Both the position numbers and the translations under genes were made by a program. Below are positions 33,813 through 45,996 of a stretch of 64,000 nucleotides of DNA, in pieces (positions within the stretch are counted from its first letter, which is position 1; each line of letters opens with the position of its first letter). Location of the stretch: assembly GCA_021234155.1 (NCBI GenBank), contig JAJEKV010000796.1, forward strand, positions 25,688 to 89,687, in the 5' to 3' direction. The notes under the pieces are model-generated. The model was not told the origin of the DNA and did not search any database. It saw nothing but the letters and a program-made list of their open reading frames with translations. This DNA is from Isoetes taiwanensis (taxonomy: Eukaryota > Streptophyta > Lycopodiopsida > Isoetales > Isoetaceae).

Positions 33813-35727
33813 CAAACTTTATTGAATTTCTACTTTATCACCACTTCTAATTTTCCATCTTATGTTCATTCTACCCACTTTATTTATCTGCTTATTCTAG
33901 TTTTGCATCTTATATTAATGCTATCGATCGTGCCATAGTAACATACCTCACCACACACAAATCTCACTACTTTAGTCACAAATAAGTACTCACATTAATA
34001 TTCCAAATAGACAGCTATGCAACAGTGTACTCACCACAAAATAGTTTTTTCCATAGGAAATCTGAAAGTCCAAAACATCCTTTGGCTACAATGCACAAGA
34101 AAATGAATCAGGCCCAACAACAAGTGTTAACAAAAAAAAGAGGGCGTCCAAGGTAAGTCCAAATGTCACATCGCGTTATTTTTTATGTTTACACTCTATT
34201 TATTACTTTATCTTCTTTCTTTACTTAAGTTTCCAAGGTCCGTTCCAATCCCTACTTGCTTAGCTCTTCGAACCTAAAGTTCCCTACTTTGACCACTAAT
34301 AACTGCCGAACCGAACAACATATGATATCTCCTTTTGTTGCTTATCTCTTTATTCTAATTCTTCATCTTTTAGACATTCTATATTATAATGTTATCTTTT
34401 AGCCATCCTATATTATAATGTTAGCCATATTAGGGTGTGTCTTCAACCACGCCCTAGATCCGACGGCCCAAATTTGACCTACGATTAGATGTGCCAGATA
34501 GCTCCTGATTTTATTCTCGCTCGATTTGGGCTTTTCCATCGCTTCGTGAGCAGCTTATGATTTAAACGGTAGAGCATGCATTGGCAGCTCCGACGCTCGG
34601 TATGGGGGTGCCCTTAAGGAGATAGAAGGAGATGATGCATATTGGTGGTGGCTTTGGTGACTATGGTACAGATCCGGCAAGACTTCTTCTACTTGACAAT
34701 ATTAATGGTGGTGAACTGATTGCGGGCTTGGATCTGCTTCGTTATCTGGACTCCTGGATATGCCATAGTTGAAGCTCCTCCCATTCCGTCTGGTTCATAG
34801 GTGCATTAGCAGGCCTGCTTAGAGGTTCAGGTGCGTTGTTCTGCCCACCTGTAAATTTCCTCACGGCTATCTTGCGATTTGTATCTGCAATTAAGGTGGG
34901 CTTGACACGACCTCTAAGAGCTAAAGCTTTTTGTTTTTTCTGAATGCTTTGTTTCCTGATAAAACAGGTGGGCCTCTAATTCGAAGAATCGTGACTGTTG
35001 GAATGCAGTTTTCGTGATTCATTTCCTTGCATAGTCTTCTTACCAAGGCATTTGAAAAAGGTGGTTGCTTCAGATTAGGGCTGTCGATTCTATGTTTCAT
35101 TCCATCTCTTCAAGGCTTCTTCAAGTTTTTTCATGCAAGCTCAAGCTATTCTTAACTGTGTTTCCTCGCGGTTAAAGCTTTTTGTTTTTTCTCAATGCTT
35201 TATTTTCTGAAGGCCTTTCCTTTGCTAGGTTTTTGAGGATGGGCTTAAACGAGGATCTTGGGTCTAGAATGATTCTCTAGCTCTGATCCAGTTCATGTGT
35301 ACAGTTAAGGTAGAGGGAGGGTGTTGACGCCAGAAGAAGCACCCTTGAAACCTTTCGGAAGCAGTTCGCCCCAAAGGTCCTCTCCCAAAGGCCCCTGGCC
35401 ACGGACGGGCAACTCTCCCACTCCGGAACTGTGAATTAACATTGCCAATGGACTCAAAACGTCCATATTACCCTGGAGACCAAGTTTTGTGGGCAGAAGA
35501 CCACCCCTTCTCCAAGAAGCACCAAAGTAGCTCATGTCCAACAGGAATTTTTGACAGCTATGTTCTAAGCATGGATGGTTGATGGCTTTTATATAACAGA
35601 AAAAATTCGTGCTATGGGCCTCAGATATTTAAATCATCTTAGTACTATGTTTTACAGAAATGCCATGCTGAGGCTAAATGAGGTCGTCTTTAAGTTTAAG
35701 TTCACTTTAAAATATGATATTTTTCCC
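33813..35727. other. Helitron upstream region, mostly non-coding
   Basis: No gene is recognised apart from the small exon candidate at 34091-34152. Short repeats occur: TATATTATAATGTTA at about 34381 and 34419, and TAAAGCTTTTTGTTTTTTCT near 34922 and 35173. No Helitron 5' TC terminus could be fixed. Confidence 0.4.
34091..34152 (+). CDS. Possible first exon with AT-hook-like motif
   Basis: An ATG at 34091 (or 34103) opens a short frame ending KKRGRPR, a match to the AT-hook core (RGRP). It runs straight into AG|GTAAGT at 34151-34157, a good plant splice donor. It lies 1.6 kb upstream of the Helitron coding region on the same strand, so it could be that gene's 5' exon. This is inference from the motif and donor alone. 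Confidence 0.3.
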
Positions 35728-38700
35728 AACAAGAACGTGAAGTTCGATTGGAGAAAGAAAGAGAAAATTACAAGAGAAGAAAGTTGCAACATGGTACCAT
35801 AGAAACTGATGAACATCGATTGCAAAGAATGGCAGTAAGTGCACAACAAAAGCGTGATCAAAGGCACCAAATAGCTGCTACAGAAACAGAAGAGGAGCAT
35901 CGACAAAGATTGGAAGAACTCACACAATATGAACGTGAAAGAAGAGCCCATCCATCTATGTACAGAATAGCAAGGACGCTTGGAATCACATAGGTAGAAC
36001 GACACCATTGTGGTCCATTCGATAGGGAATGCATGCATTGTAGGGCATTGTCATTCAAGGACGATGGTACAAAATGCTACCACGATGGACAAATCAAGTC
36101 GACGCCTCTACAACCGATGCCCCATCTAATTCAGAGATTGCTAAGCTACCAACATCCAAAAAGCACTAACTTCCACCAGCACATCAGGGCCTACAATAGT
36201 GACCTTGCCTTTGCTTCCTTTGGCGCCAACATCGAGCAGTTCAAGGACATGGACCGTACTGTTTCAAGATCCAAGGACAAACCCACCATAGGGTAGGGCT
36301 AGTTTATGCCAATAATTCCCAACCTGCAACATATTCCTAGCTCTACATTTTAGATGCCAACTATGCACATGAAGCACGAGTCCAAAACTCCCAGAATGTA
36401 AATTGCGATATCCACCTTCTGAAAGAACTGGATTCCGTTCTGCGCAACGTCATCCCATATGCAATAGCCATGGTGATGCATGAGGTAGAGGAGCATTTAC
36501 AACGGTCCAGCGAAGGCGTCAGGGATATCAGGATGTACTTTAACACTGCTCGAAACCTGGACCTTAGGAGATACAACCCCTCATGCTCAAACGAAGTTGC
36601 AGTGATAATGGAGAACCACCATTCCATAGGGACATCTGCATAAACCAAAAGGGTGGTGGCCTCAAGAAGATCCCAATCACAGACCCAAATCTTGAACCCT
36701 TGGTTTACCCCATGCTCTTCCCCCTTGGTGACCAAGGCTAGACGATAGGAATCAAGAAAGCGGAAACATCTTCCAAATCAATGTCTTTTAAAAAACAAGA
36801 GCACGTGAGTATGTTACAATTCTACAATTATCGACTGGCAATTAGAAGCGCAGCCTTGAAGCCACTGCTTTGCACCGTAAAGCTAACACAACAATTCATT
36901 GTTGATGTCTACTCGAGAGTGGAGGCAAACGATCTAAACTGGATCAAGCAAAACCAAAGGAAGTTGCGGGTTGAATTGTACCAAGGCCTCATTGACTACA
37001 TAGACCATGCGGCAGAGCAAAGAGGCTTAAGACCCGGCAAGCTGGTAATCCTACCTTCTTCACACATTGGGAGCCCTAGAACAATGCAACAGAACTACCA
37101 GGATTCAATGGCCTTGATCTGAAGATTTGGCAAAGCCGACCCCTTTGTAACATTTACATCCAACCCAAATTGGATAGAGATTAGACACAACCTGTTACCT
37201 GGACAATAGCCGCATGATAGGCCAGATTTGGTTGTACGCGTATTCCACGCAAAGCTCAAAGCATTCTTCCATGACCTCTTTGACAATGATATATTGGGCA
37301 AGGTGAAGGCACACACATACACGATAGAGTTCCAGAAACGAGGCTTGCCACACTGCCACCTCCTCATGATTCTCGAACAAGAAGACAAGATCCGGGATAG
37401 CGACGCCATTGACAGCATCACGAGCGCTGCGATACTGGGCCCAGAAACCCCCAACCTGCAAGAGATTGTCATCAAGCATATGGTCCACGGCCCATGCAGG
37501 CCCCTCAACCCAAACGCTCCTTGCATGCAAGCCAAGGAAGGCAGCACAACGAAAGAATACACAAGGGATTTCCAAAGCCATTTAATAACAATACTAAAGT
37601 CAACGCAAATGGCTACCCAGAGTACAGAAGACATGATACAGGCCACTTCATGAGGGGTGAAATGCCTATTGACAATAGATGGATAGTTTCCCACAATCGG
37701 TGGTTGCTTGAAAAGTACAAGGCACGTATTAATGTTGAGCAGTGTTTTAATGTCGGCAGCGTGAAGTATATCTATAAGTACATCCACAAAGGGCATGATC
37801 GAGCATCCATCAAGGTCACCACAGAACTAACAGGAGAATCCACATCCACGTTTAATTGGGACGAGGTGGAATAGTACTTTGACACGAGATATGTCTCTGC
37901 AGCTGAAGCCATGTGGAGGCTATATGGGTTCAAGATGCATGAAAACTCCCACACAGTATATAGGCTACCTGTTCACCTGCCAAATAACCAATGTGTCTAT
38001 TATCAGGAAGGCCACAAAAGACAAGCCATCAAGCAGCAAATGCAAAAGAGAACAATGTTGACCGCATGGTTTGAGCTCAACAAGCACAATCCAGATGCAC
38101 GTGAATACACTTATCCAGAAATCCCTCAGCACTATACGTTCACGTGCCAGACGTCTTGGAAAAAGAGGGTGGGGAAGTTTAAGCTCATCACACAAATGTA
38201 CAACGTGAGCTACTATCTCCGTCTTCTGTTGCTACATATCAAGGGCACAACCAGCTTCGAAGACATGTATACTGTCAATGGAAAACTATGTTCAACTTTC
38301 AAGGAAGCTGCCAAAGAGCTCGGCTTACTGGAAGAAGATGCCGAGTGGGAGAAGATGCTCGAAGATACGAGCATCTTCCAAATGCCGATGCAGCTACGCC
38401 AGACATTCGCATTCATTTGTCTATACAATGACCCACAAGATCCAATGCGGCTATGGGAGCTCTTCGAGGACAACCTAACGAAAGATTACCAAAGGCAGAT
38501 GCCACAAGGGCAGGCCTATAAACGTGCACTAAAGGACATCAATGACATCCTCCAGACGAGCGGCTGCACATGCCAGCAACTTGGACTACCAGAACTATAG
38601 CTAGATATTCTAAGCAACTTCCCAAATGAACCCACTTTCGATGCAGAAAAGGAATTGAAAGAAGGGCAGAAAAACTACGGCAAGTTCAACATAGTGAAGA

Positions 38701-40080
38701 AGCACATCGCAGACATTATCCTCGATGCAATCAACCAACATCAAGTCCCATGTATCAATGTGGACAGTCGGGGAGGCACAGGCAAGACGTTTCTCTTCAA
38801 CAGCCTGATTAGTATACTAAGAGGATGCGGTGTTGGCGTCATATCAGTGGCTTGGACAAGCATTGCTAGCCTTCTCTTGAAGGGAGCACAAACAATTCAT
38901 TTGACATTCAAGTTACTACTCAACCTAACAAAAGAGGCAACCTTCGCACTGCGTGCAACAAGCCAACAAGCAGAGGTACTTAGAAAGGCAAGCATCATGG
39001 TCTGGGATGAAATGGAAATGACATGCACGCATGCACCCACTGCCATCAATAGGCTTTTACGCGAGATACGCCAGGATTATAGGCCGTTTGGCGGAATGAT
39101 AAATGCTTACCGGCAGCGATTTTCGACAGCAGTTGCCTGTGGTCAAGAGTGCAACAAGGATGGAAGTCATCTCGAAGTGTGTCAAGAGGAACCCATTGTG
39201 GACTAACTTCAAGACCCACAAGCTGACACAAAATATGCGGGTCGGAAAAGATGAGCAAATCTTCTCAAATTGGCTACTACGTCTTGGTAACGGGGAACGA
39301 ATGAACAATGACCCAAGGCTTGACCGTGATTTGGTTGAGATACCTGAAGAATGCGTTGTGGAAGGCGACTTGATTGACAACATCTTTGGCAAGGAAATAA
39401 CAAAGGCAAATGTACACCTATTATATAAAAAGGCCATCTTGACACCAAAAAATGAAGATACACTGACGATCAATAATAAGGTCCTCCTAAGGTTACACGG
39501 ACAACTGCATACATATACGAGCATAGACTCCATCATTGCAAAAGGCGAAGATGCTACAAGGGACTTCCCAATAGAGTTCATCAACCACCTAACCCCTTCT
39601 GGCATGCCACCACATAAGCTGCACATCAAGGACTGTGCCATCATCATCTTACTCAGAAACATGAACCCGAAGGCCGGTCTCTGCAATGGCACCCGCCTCC
39701 GCGTAATCAAAGCACACCAAAGAATCATAGATGCAGAGATAATCATAGGCATTTACAAAGGGACACGGGTTATCATACCAAAGATAACCCTGGAGCCATC
39801 AGACAACGACCTCCTCCCCTTCAAGCGAAGGCAGTTTCCCGTGCGACTCGCATTCTCAATGACCATAAATAAGTCACAAGGCCAGTCCATGACCTCCGTT
39901 GGCATCTACTTACTAATGCCAGCTTAACTCTATGTCGCATTCTCAAGGTGCACCACAAAACATGGAGTGAAGGTATACATTCACGACACCTCAAGACAAG
40001 GAGCTTTGCTCAAAGACAAGAGAAGATTCACTCCAAATGTAGTGTACAAAGAGATCCTACAGGATGAAGTAGCCCATTAA
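35728..40080 (+). pseudogene. Helitron Rep-helicase gene, many disruptions
   Basis: In order: a basic, coiled N-terminus (EKERENYKRRKL, 35748); a Helitron_like_N zinc-finger region (HHCGPFDRECMHCRAL, 36003); IRAYNSDLAFASFGAN (36186); and RRYN near 36570. The Rep domain has FVTFTSNPNW and the HUH motif as HCH (37351-37359), then KYIYKYIHKG, whose Tyr codons at 37767 and 37779 match the paired catalytic tyrosines. The Pif1-like helicase has Walker A GGTGKT (38772-38789), Walker B VWDE (about 39000), GSDFRQQLPVV (39112) and SMTINKSQGQS (about 39858), ending LYVAFSRC and a stop at 40078. In-frame stops lie at 35991, 37120, 37872, 38598 and 39925; frame changes occur near 36250, 37570 and 39095. 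Such proteins drive rolling-circle transposition; this copy is dead. Confidence 0.92.
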
Positions 40081-40375
40081 CTCACCATATATCCACAAAA
40101 GCAAAACACTGGATCTTTTATGATTAATGATGTACTACCTCTTCAATGGATAATTTTCAAGATGTCAACAATAAAAATTTAACTGCAAAGTTCATACTAC
40201 ACTCTCTTCTCATTGTTTCCATAACTTTACAGGTTTCTAACTAATCCCCAGCAACATTGGACATTGTTACTATCTTTGGATATTTTGTTATACTAAAATC
40301 TTACTGCACACTTGTAGTTAAAACAACTACAAACTTTCAGCTTATGCCCAACAACGCACAGAATGCATAACCTAC
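40081..40375. other. Spacer between opposed Helitron copies
   Basis: AT-rich, no gene or Helitron terminus recognised. Confidence 0.5.
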
Positions 40376-41815
40376 GAACCCTTTGTGCATTCCTTCATTG
40401 GGCTGCCTTCCTTGGCTTGTATGCAAGGTGCGTTTGGGTTGAGAGCCCCGCATGGGCCATGGACCATATGCTTGATGACGATCTCTCGCAGGTTGGGGTT
40501 TTCTGGGCCTGGCACCTCAGCACTCGTGATGCTGTCAATGGCGTCGCTATCTCGGATCTTGTCTTCTTGTTCGAGAATCATGAGAAGGTGGCAGTGTGGC
40601 AAGCCTCATTTTTGAAACTCTATCGTGTAAGTGTGCGCCTTCACCTTGCCCAAGATATCATTTTCGAAGAGGTCGTGAAAGAACGCTTTGAGCTTTGTGT
40701 GGAATAGACGTACAACCAAATCTGGCCTACCTTGCGGCCGTTGTCTAGGTAGTATGTTGTGTCTAATCTCTATCCAATTTGGGTTGGATGTAAATGTTGC
40801 AAAGAGATCGGCTTTGCCAAATCTTCAGATCAAGGCCATCGAATCCTGGTAGTTTTGTTCCATTGCTCTCGGGCTGCCAATGTGTGAGGAAGGCAGGATG
40901 ACCAGCTTGCCGGATCTTAAGCCTCTTTGCTCTGTCTCGTGGTCTATATAGTCAATAAGGCCTTGGTACAACTCGACCCGCAACTTCCTTTGGTTTTGCT
41001 TGATCCAGTTTAGTTCATTTTCCTCCACTCTCGAGTAGACATCAACAATTGTGTTAGCTTGCCTGCACAAGCAGTGGATTGCAAGCTGATCTCCTTATTG
41101 CCAGCCGGTAATTGTGGAATTGAAGCATGCTCACATTTTCATGTTTCCTTGAAGACGTTGATGTGGAAGAAGTTTCTGCTTTCTTGATTCCTATCCTCCA
41201 GCCTTGGTCACCTAAGGGGAAGAGAATGGGATAAACCAAGGGATCTAGGTTTGGGTTCGTGATTGGTATCTTCTTGAGGCCGGCCACCCTTTTGGTGTAT
41301 GCAGATGTCCCTATCGAATGGTGGCTCTCCGTGTGCATTGACAAATGTCACTGCAACTTCATTTGAGCATGCTGGGTTGTACCTCCTAAGGTCCAGGTTT
41401 CGAGCAGTGTTAAAGTACATCTTGATGTCCCTCACCCCTTCGCCGGACTGTTGTGCATGCTTCTCTACATCATGCATCATCATGAGGGCTGCTGCATAGG
41501 GGCTGATATTATGTAGTTTCGGCATCCAGTTCTTTCAAAAGTTGGTTGTCACAATTTTCATTCCCCGGGTTTTGAGCTCGTGTTTCATGTGCAAAGCCCG
41601 CGATCTAGAATATAGAATATGTTAAGGCTTGCGAACCATCGACATAAGCTGGACCTACTCTATGGTAGGTTTGTCCTTGGATCTTGAAATAATATGGTTT
41701 GTGGCCTTGAAACTACTCGGTGTTGGCGCCAAAGAAAACAAAGGCAAGAGCACTATTGTAGGCCCTGATGTGTTGGTGGAAGTTACTGCTTTTTGGATGT
41801 CTGGGCTTCGTGTAC
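40376..41815 (-). pseudogene. Inverted partial Helitron Rep copy
   Basis: The minus strand carries the same protein region as 36130-37570 of the plus-strand copy. Matching stretches include NFHQHIRAYNS, YFNTARNLDLRRYNP, LVYPILFPLGDQGW, NWIKQNQRKLRVELYQGLI, the LPHCHLL HUH motif and IVIKHMVHGPC. Similarity ends near 40376 and 41815, so it lacks the N-terminal zinc finger, the Tyr motif and the helicase. It has a TGA after DSMALI (40825-40827) at exactly the place where the other copy has TGA (37120-37122). It is less damaged than the other copy in some places (for example GDQGW is intact). Confidence 0.88.
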
Positions 41816-42186
41816 AGTTGCATAGGGTTCTCTCTCTCTTTCTCTCTCTTCTTTCTTCTTTGCTAGGTATAGTATCTGACACAAGTTCTTCATCGGTTTT
41901 CCCCAGGTTGCATCGCCCGGGACGTTGCAGGTATCGTGCATCACCAAAGATTTCTGTGTTTACCACCGGCCAGAATTTTTGCTCCACGTATTTACGTTAG
42001 TTTTCGATGCAGATTTTACCGCGCAACACTATATCCTGTTCCAACATGGCAAATTTGTATGGGTCCTAAAACGCTTTATCTATGGCATGGACAAGACGGC
42101 CAAGTGCCGATTTCCCTGAGTCCACCATCTGCAGGTGCATATAGCTGGGAGGCATTGTAACTTAGTCGGAGCTCTCAGGCCAATAA
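41816..42186. other. Non-coding stretch
   Basis: A short CT microsatellite (TCTCTCTCTTTCTCTCTCTT, about 41830) marks the edge of the inverted Helitron copy. No gene is recognised beyond it. Confidence 0.5.
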
Positions 42187-42211
42187 AGTCGTATTTAATT
42201 AAAGTGGGACT
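42187..42211 (+). repeat. Left 25-bp inverted repeat
   Basis: Exact reverse complement of 45997-46021; contains TTTAATTAAA. Flanked outside by AATA. Confidence 0.95.
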
Positions 42212-42924
42212 CATTCCATTCCCACTTTTTTTCGGAACTCTGTTATTTTATACAAAAGGAGCACCTCGACTTAAAACCGTCCTTAATTGAATTTTTTCTT
42301 CATTCGGCGCATCCAAGCTTTCTCGGTTTTCTTGGATGGCGAAGTGGAGTCCCTGTTTTGGGGCTTATTTGTCATTCAAAAAAAGAGTTTTTTATTGAGG
42401 GTGAATTCCTTTACCAAGACATTTTGGCTCTATTTTCCGAGGTGGGTAGACAAGAGATCACAAATTCCAACAAAAATAAGCAAATTGTTTACTTAATCAC
42501 CAAAAATACTAGTTTTGAGATACCTTATATTTATAAATGGGCTCATTACAATATATATTACATGGGTGAAGCGACCATAGTGGTCGTATTATCACAATGA
42601 TTACACCCTCTTCACACATGAACCATCTAGTGCAAAGCGCAAGCATGGAGCCCCTCGGGCCCAAGTCGAGCAACTTACTGACGATAGAAATTTGTATGAG
42701 GAGTTCCTTCATAGGCCCGCGTGCTTGTATGTCCAATTGACGCCACCACCCTCTTTCGGCATCTTTCTTCAATAAACCGGTCTTTTCATTGCTCCCAAGC
42801 ATGTACTATCTGGTCAAGATAAGGACGCAAAAAGACAAAATCAAGTTAGTCAAGGATGCTTCTGGGGAAAAAATTAAAATAATACCACAGTTCTTAGGGC
42901 CATTTTGGAAAATACAGTGCGAGA
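42212..42924. other. Interior of the 3.8-kb segment, no gene
   Basis: AT-rich, no recognised protein or RNA gene. Open frames are short and lack motifs. Confidence 0.45.
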
Positions 42925-43321
42925 GCCTTTCGACTTCAGCGGTCGAGAAAGGCAGCTCATAGTGAAAAACGGTGTTTTAGGGTGAAGGCCTTTTCTCGCG
43001 AAGTCGAAAAGGCTTCAAAGTTTAAAAGGCGTTTTCGGGAGTCGAAAGGCCGACCGACTTGACGAAAGGCGAGAAAAGCTTAAAACGCGAGTTTTAGGGT
43101 TGAAGGCCTTTCGACTCATGGTCGAGAAAGGCGGTCAAAGCCGAAACGCGGGTTTTAGGGTCGAGAAGGCCTTTCTCGACTTCTGCGAGTCGAGAAAGGC
43201 GGCAAAAGCCTAAACCGTTTAGGGTCGAGGCCTTTCTCGACTTCATGGAGTTGAGAAAGGCACCAAAGCAAAAATGCAAGTTTGAGGGCCTTTCTCGACT
43301 TCCTTGAAGCCTAAAAAAGGC
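42925..43321. repeat. Array of ~60-bp hairpin units
   Basis: About seven units begin at 42925, 42988, ~43045, 43106, 43169, 43230 and 43288. Most contain GCCTTTCTCGACT, a 6-7-base loop and AGTCGAGAAAGGC, followed by a spacer with AAAGC...GTTTTAGGGT. The unit at 43169-43200 is a perfect 13-bp stem with a TCTGCG loop; 43230-43261 has one G-T wobble; 42925, 42988 and 43106 have bulges; 43045 and 43288 are decayed. Stem identity is kept better than the spacer. The composition (GTCGA, GAAAGGC) is unlike the surroundings. Confidence 0.9.
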
Positions 43322-43898
43322 GTTCGAGGCTAAAAAAAGGGCAATTTCAAAGCTCGAGTCCCAGAAAGGTCGACAATGAATAACCTTCAAACATCCTATG
43401 TATTTTCTATGAAAAAATACCCTCCCCATAAATTTCCCACGATTTTCCATGAAAAATAGACCCTCCCATGTATTATCTAATGGACACATCCAATGGACCC
43501 TCCCCTTTCTAATGGACCATACCATATAGCTATATGAAGAGGGGACCATTGGGCTCATATTTAGCTATGTAAAGAGTAATGCCTAATGCACATGTAAATA
43601 GCAACATATGCACCTATAATGCACATTATAACCCTGAGAGCCTATTAGACCTATGCATTAAATCTATTAGTATGCATTAGACCTATATCCCATTTTGTGC
43701 CTTGAACCTTCAAAATGGGTTAAACAAGGTGTTTAACCCATGATCTTCATAAAAGTTAAGTTTTTACCTTAGAATAAGAATATATGCCTAGAAAACGTGC
43801 ACCATGGCAACATAATGTTTACGCGTGTGAACATAGTAGCACACACATGAAAAAGAGGAAATTAGGGACACGTCAAAATATAATCCTATATTATTAGC
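43322..43898. other. Non-coding stretch
   Basis: No gene is recognised. The stretch has repeated words such as TGCATTA, CCTATG and CCCTCCC but no regular unit. Confidence 0.5.
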
Positions 43899-44078
43899 AT
43901 TTATTTTTACACTTTTCTTTTTCAACGTATTATTTTACCCTTTTTTTCTAATACCCGCCTTTTTTCCAGCCCATGCTTGAATTTTAAAATCATTTATTTT
44001 ACACTTTCTTTTTTCAACGTATTATTTTACCCCTTTTTTAATACCGCCTTTTTTTCCGCCCATGATTGAATTTTTAAA
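43899..44078. repeat. ~90-bp tandem duplication
   Basis: Units at 43899-43988 and 43991-44078 share CATTTATTTTTACAC (one T shorter in the second), TTCAACGTATTATTTTACCC and CCCATG(C/A)TTGAATTTT. Confidence 0.9.
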
Positions 44079-44806
44079 CTTTGGTACATACCTTTCCTTT
44101 GAGAAGTTCCTTTGTACCACGGAAGAAACTCCCCAGCGCCATAGCTCCGTTTCCCATTCGCCGGATCTACATTGTTTAAATGCGAAATGCCGTCTATGAA
44201 ACCACGCTTGTCACTGTGGAAAATGTATATAATTCTAACAGTTGTGCAAGGATTTTTGCGCATGATTGGACCTTATTCTTGGGATTTAGCCCGGGTACTT
44301 TGAGGCGGAAGTGCAAGTAACACAAGAGGATGATGGAAAAATGAGTCGGGAATTTAGCCAGATTTTTGAGCTATGGTGCGCCCAAGATGGGCTATGCTTG
44401 CTTCTCCGCTCTGTTAATCTCTCTTTGGATCGAAAAGGCCGCGGGTATGCCATAGCTTTTTTTCCTTCCTTTTACGCCATAGCCATAGCCAGTAGCTTTT
44501 CCCCTTTTTTTTTTCTTGCAAGCTCCAATCCAGGCACTATCCAAAGATCAGGATTAAACGCCGGTGGATGAATTAAAACAGCAGCCACAAAGCTCAGATT
44601 TGGGAGAATAGAGAAATTCGCAAGATTGATCCATGGGCGGTGGCACAAGCTCCAGGGCAGAAAATAGGGCACATTCAGGATCTGGGATCTTAAATCTGGG
44701 TGCGATTTTTCTCCTCTCCGGCCATGACAGAAGGGGCTTCAAATTGGAATGAAGAACTAAAAGCCTGTGGTGAAGCCCATTTCCGACCGTTGCTTGGCTG
44801 TGGCAC
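44079..44806. other. Non-coding or unrecognised
   Basis: No protein family is recognised. Several short frames are open on both strands; none shows a motif. Confidence 0.4.
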
Positions 44807-45180
44807 TTATCTTATACTGTTCCAAAAACGTGTCCATGCGTTTAATGTTATTCTCGAAAAGAAACAAAGCCTGCAGCGGGTCAGCAGAGAAACCGTTCTA
44901 GAAAGAGCAGATTTTTGTAGGCCATACCTTGAAAAAAAATCCTCCATGAGGCGCAGATGAAGAATAATGGCATCGATTCGAAGGATGGAAGGAGGATAGG
45001 TCAACAATATGCGACCTATGAGCTCTTTTCCAATCCCTAATTTGTTAAGCTCAAGCGCAAGGTCCTCCAATTTTCGCTTTCGAAATCCCCGCTTCAAATG
45101 CAGCGGGACAACGGACGAATGATTCAAAATTCTTTTTCATCTAAGCCAAGCTCAAGAAACGTGGAAACTCTTCTGCGCCT
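44807..45180 (-). pseudogene. mTERF-like fragment
   Basis: The minus strand from 45180 reads TFLELGLDEKEF, meets stops, and after a frame change reads LEDLALELNKLGIGKELIGR, then ILLTYPPSIL, then MEDFFSRYGLQKSALSRTVS. These match the ~30-residue mTERF repeat pattern (LxxLGxxxxxIxxILxxxPxxL...LxFxxSxGxxxxxLxxxVxxxP). The end, ITLNAWTRFWN, changes frame again. mTERF proteins are organelle nucleic-acid-binding factors. Only two or three repeats are visible, compared with seven or more in whole proteins, so this is a fragment and possibly captured by the surrounding 3.8-kb segment. The identification is by pattern and not certain. Confidence 0.45.
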
Positions 45181-45503
45181 TAAAAACTGTTCCCGAAGCT
45201 CCTTCCCCCAAACTGTTCCCGAAGCTCCTTCCCGAAGCTAAATCCGTTTGTCGCCTCCTTCAACAACCCCGCAACCCCGCATCGTTGGTAAAATCCTCGC
45301 CTCCTCGGGAGTCCATTGAGTCTGGGGGACGTTGATAATGCATAAAGGGGCCCGGATGCCCAATGGAGTTTTGGAAGAAGAGTGAGGGTTCAATCGACTT
45401 CATTTCGGGCGCTTTATGATTGGAAAGGCCTAGGTGACTCTCCTCACGGGTGAGCCCATATCTTGAGCCCATTCTGCTGCGGAGAAAGAAAATTATTTAA
45501 TTA

Positions 45504-45925
45504 ATGATGTTTTATTTGTATTTATTAAATCATTTAATGTATTTTAATTGTATTATTATTTATTATATTATATTTATTTATTTTATTATTACAAACCTTT
45601 CATCCCCTCTCTCCTTTTCCCTCCCCTTGCCATCTCTTTCTTTCCCCTCCTTGACCCATTTGCCATCTCATTTTGCCATCTTCATCCCATTTGTCATCTC
45701 CCTCCCCTTTGCCCATCCTCCTTATCACGTTTGCCCTTTGCCCTTTCACCCCCCTTCCAGGAACTCACCTCGCCTTGCCCCCCTCTTCTCACCCCTTTCC
45801 AGAGACTCACCTCCCCTTGCCCTCTTCTCACCTCCCTTGCCCCCTCTTCTCACCCCCTTTTTGAACTTCCTCCCCAACTTCTCTCAACTTCTCCCCAACT
45901 TCTCCCCTTCCCCTCCCCCGATCTA
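45504..45925. repeat. AT-rich then polypyrimidine tract
   Basis: Positions 45504-45597 are almost pure A/T (TATT and TTTA units). From 45598 to about 45920 the plus strand is more than 80% pyrimidine, built of CCCCTT, CTCACC and TTGCCC units, including two near-identical copies of CCTTGCCC..TCTTCTCACC. The long open frames here are low-complexity. Confidence 0.85.
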
Positions 45926-45996
45926 ACAACGATTCAATGTAAAACTTAAATCAGTATGAGTCCCATTTTCAGTCCGAGTCCCAAAATTCGAGATTT

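Larger units (their letters stand above)
34000..40080 (+). mobile_element. Decayed autonomous Helitron, ends unresolved
   Basis: Extent is set by the Rep-helicase gene and the possible upstream exon. Neither the 5' TC nor a 3' hairpin plus CTRR was found close by; the 280 bases after the gene contain no CTAGT. It could be the source type for the short Helitron ends elsewhere in the window, but nothing in the termini shows that. Confidence 0.6.

Noticed and set aside
43094-43558. 154-codon minus-strand frame over the hairpin array
   Set aside because: The frame arises from the repeated hairpin units; the peptide has no family features.
45504-45949. 140- and 133-codon proline-rich frames as an extensin-like protein
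   Set aside because: Two frames are open at once over a simple polypyrimidine tract, with no signal peptide and no SPPPP pattern.
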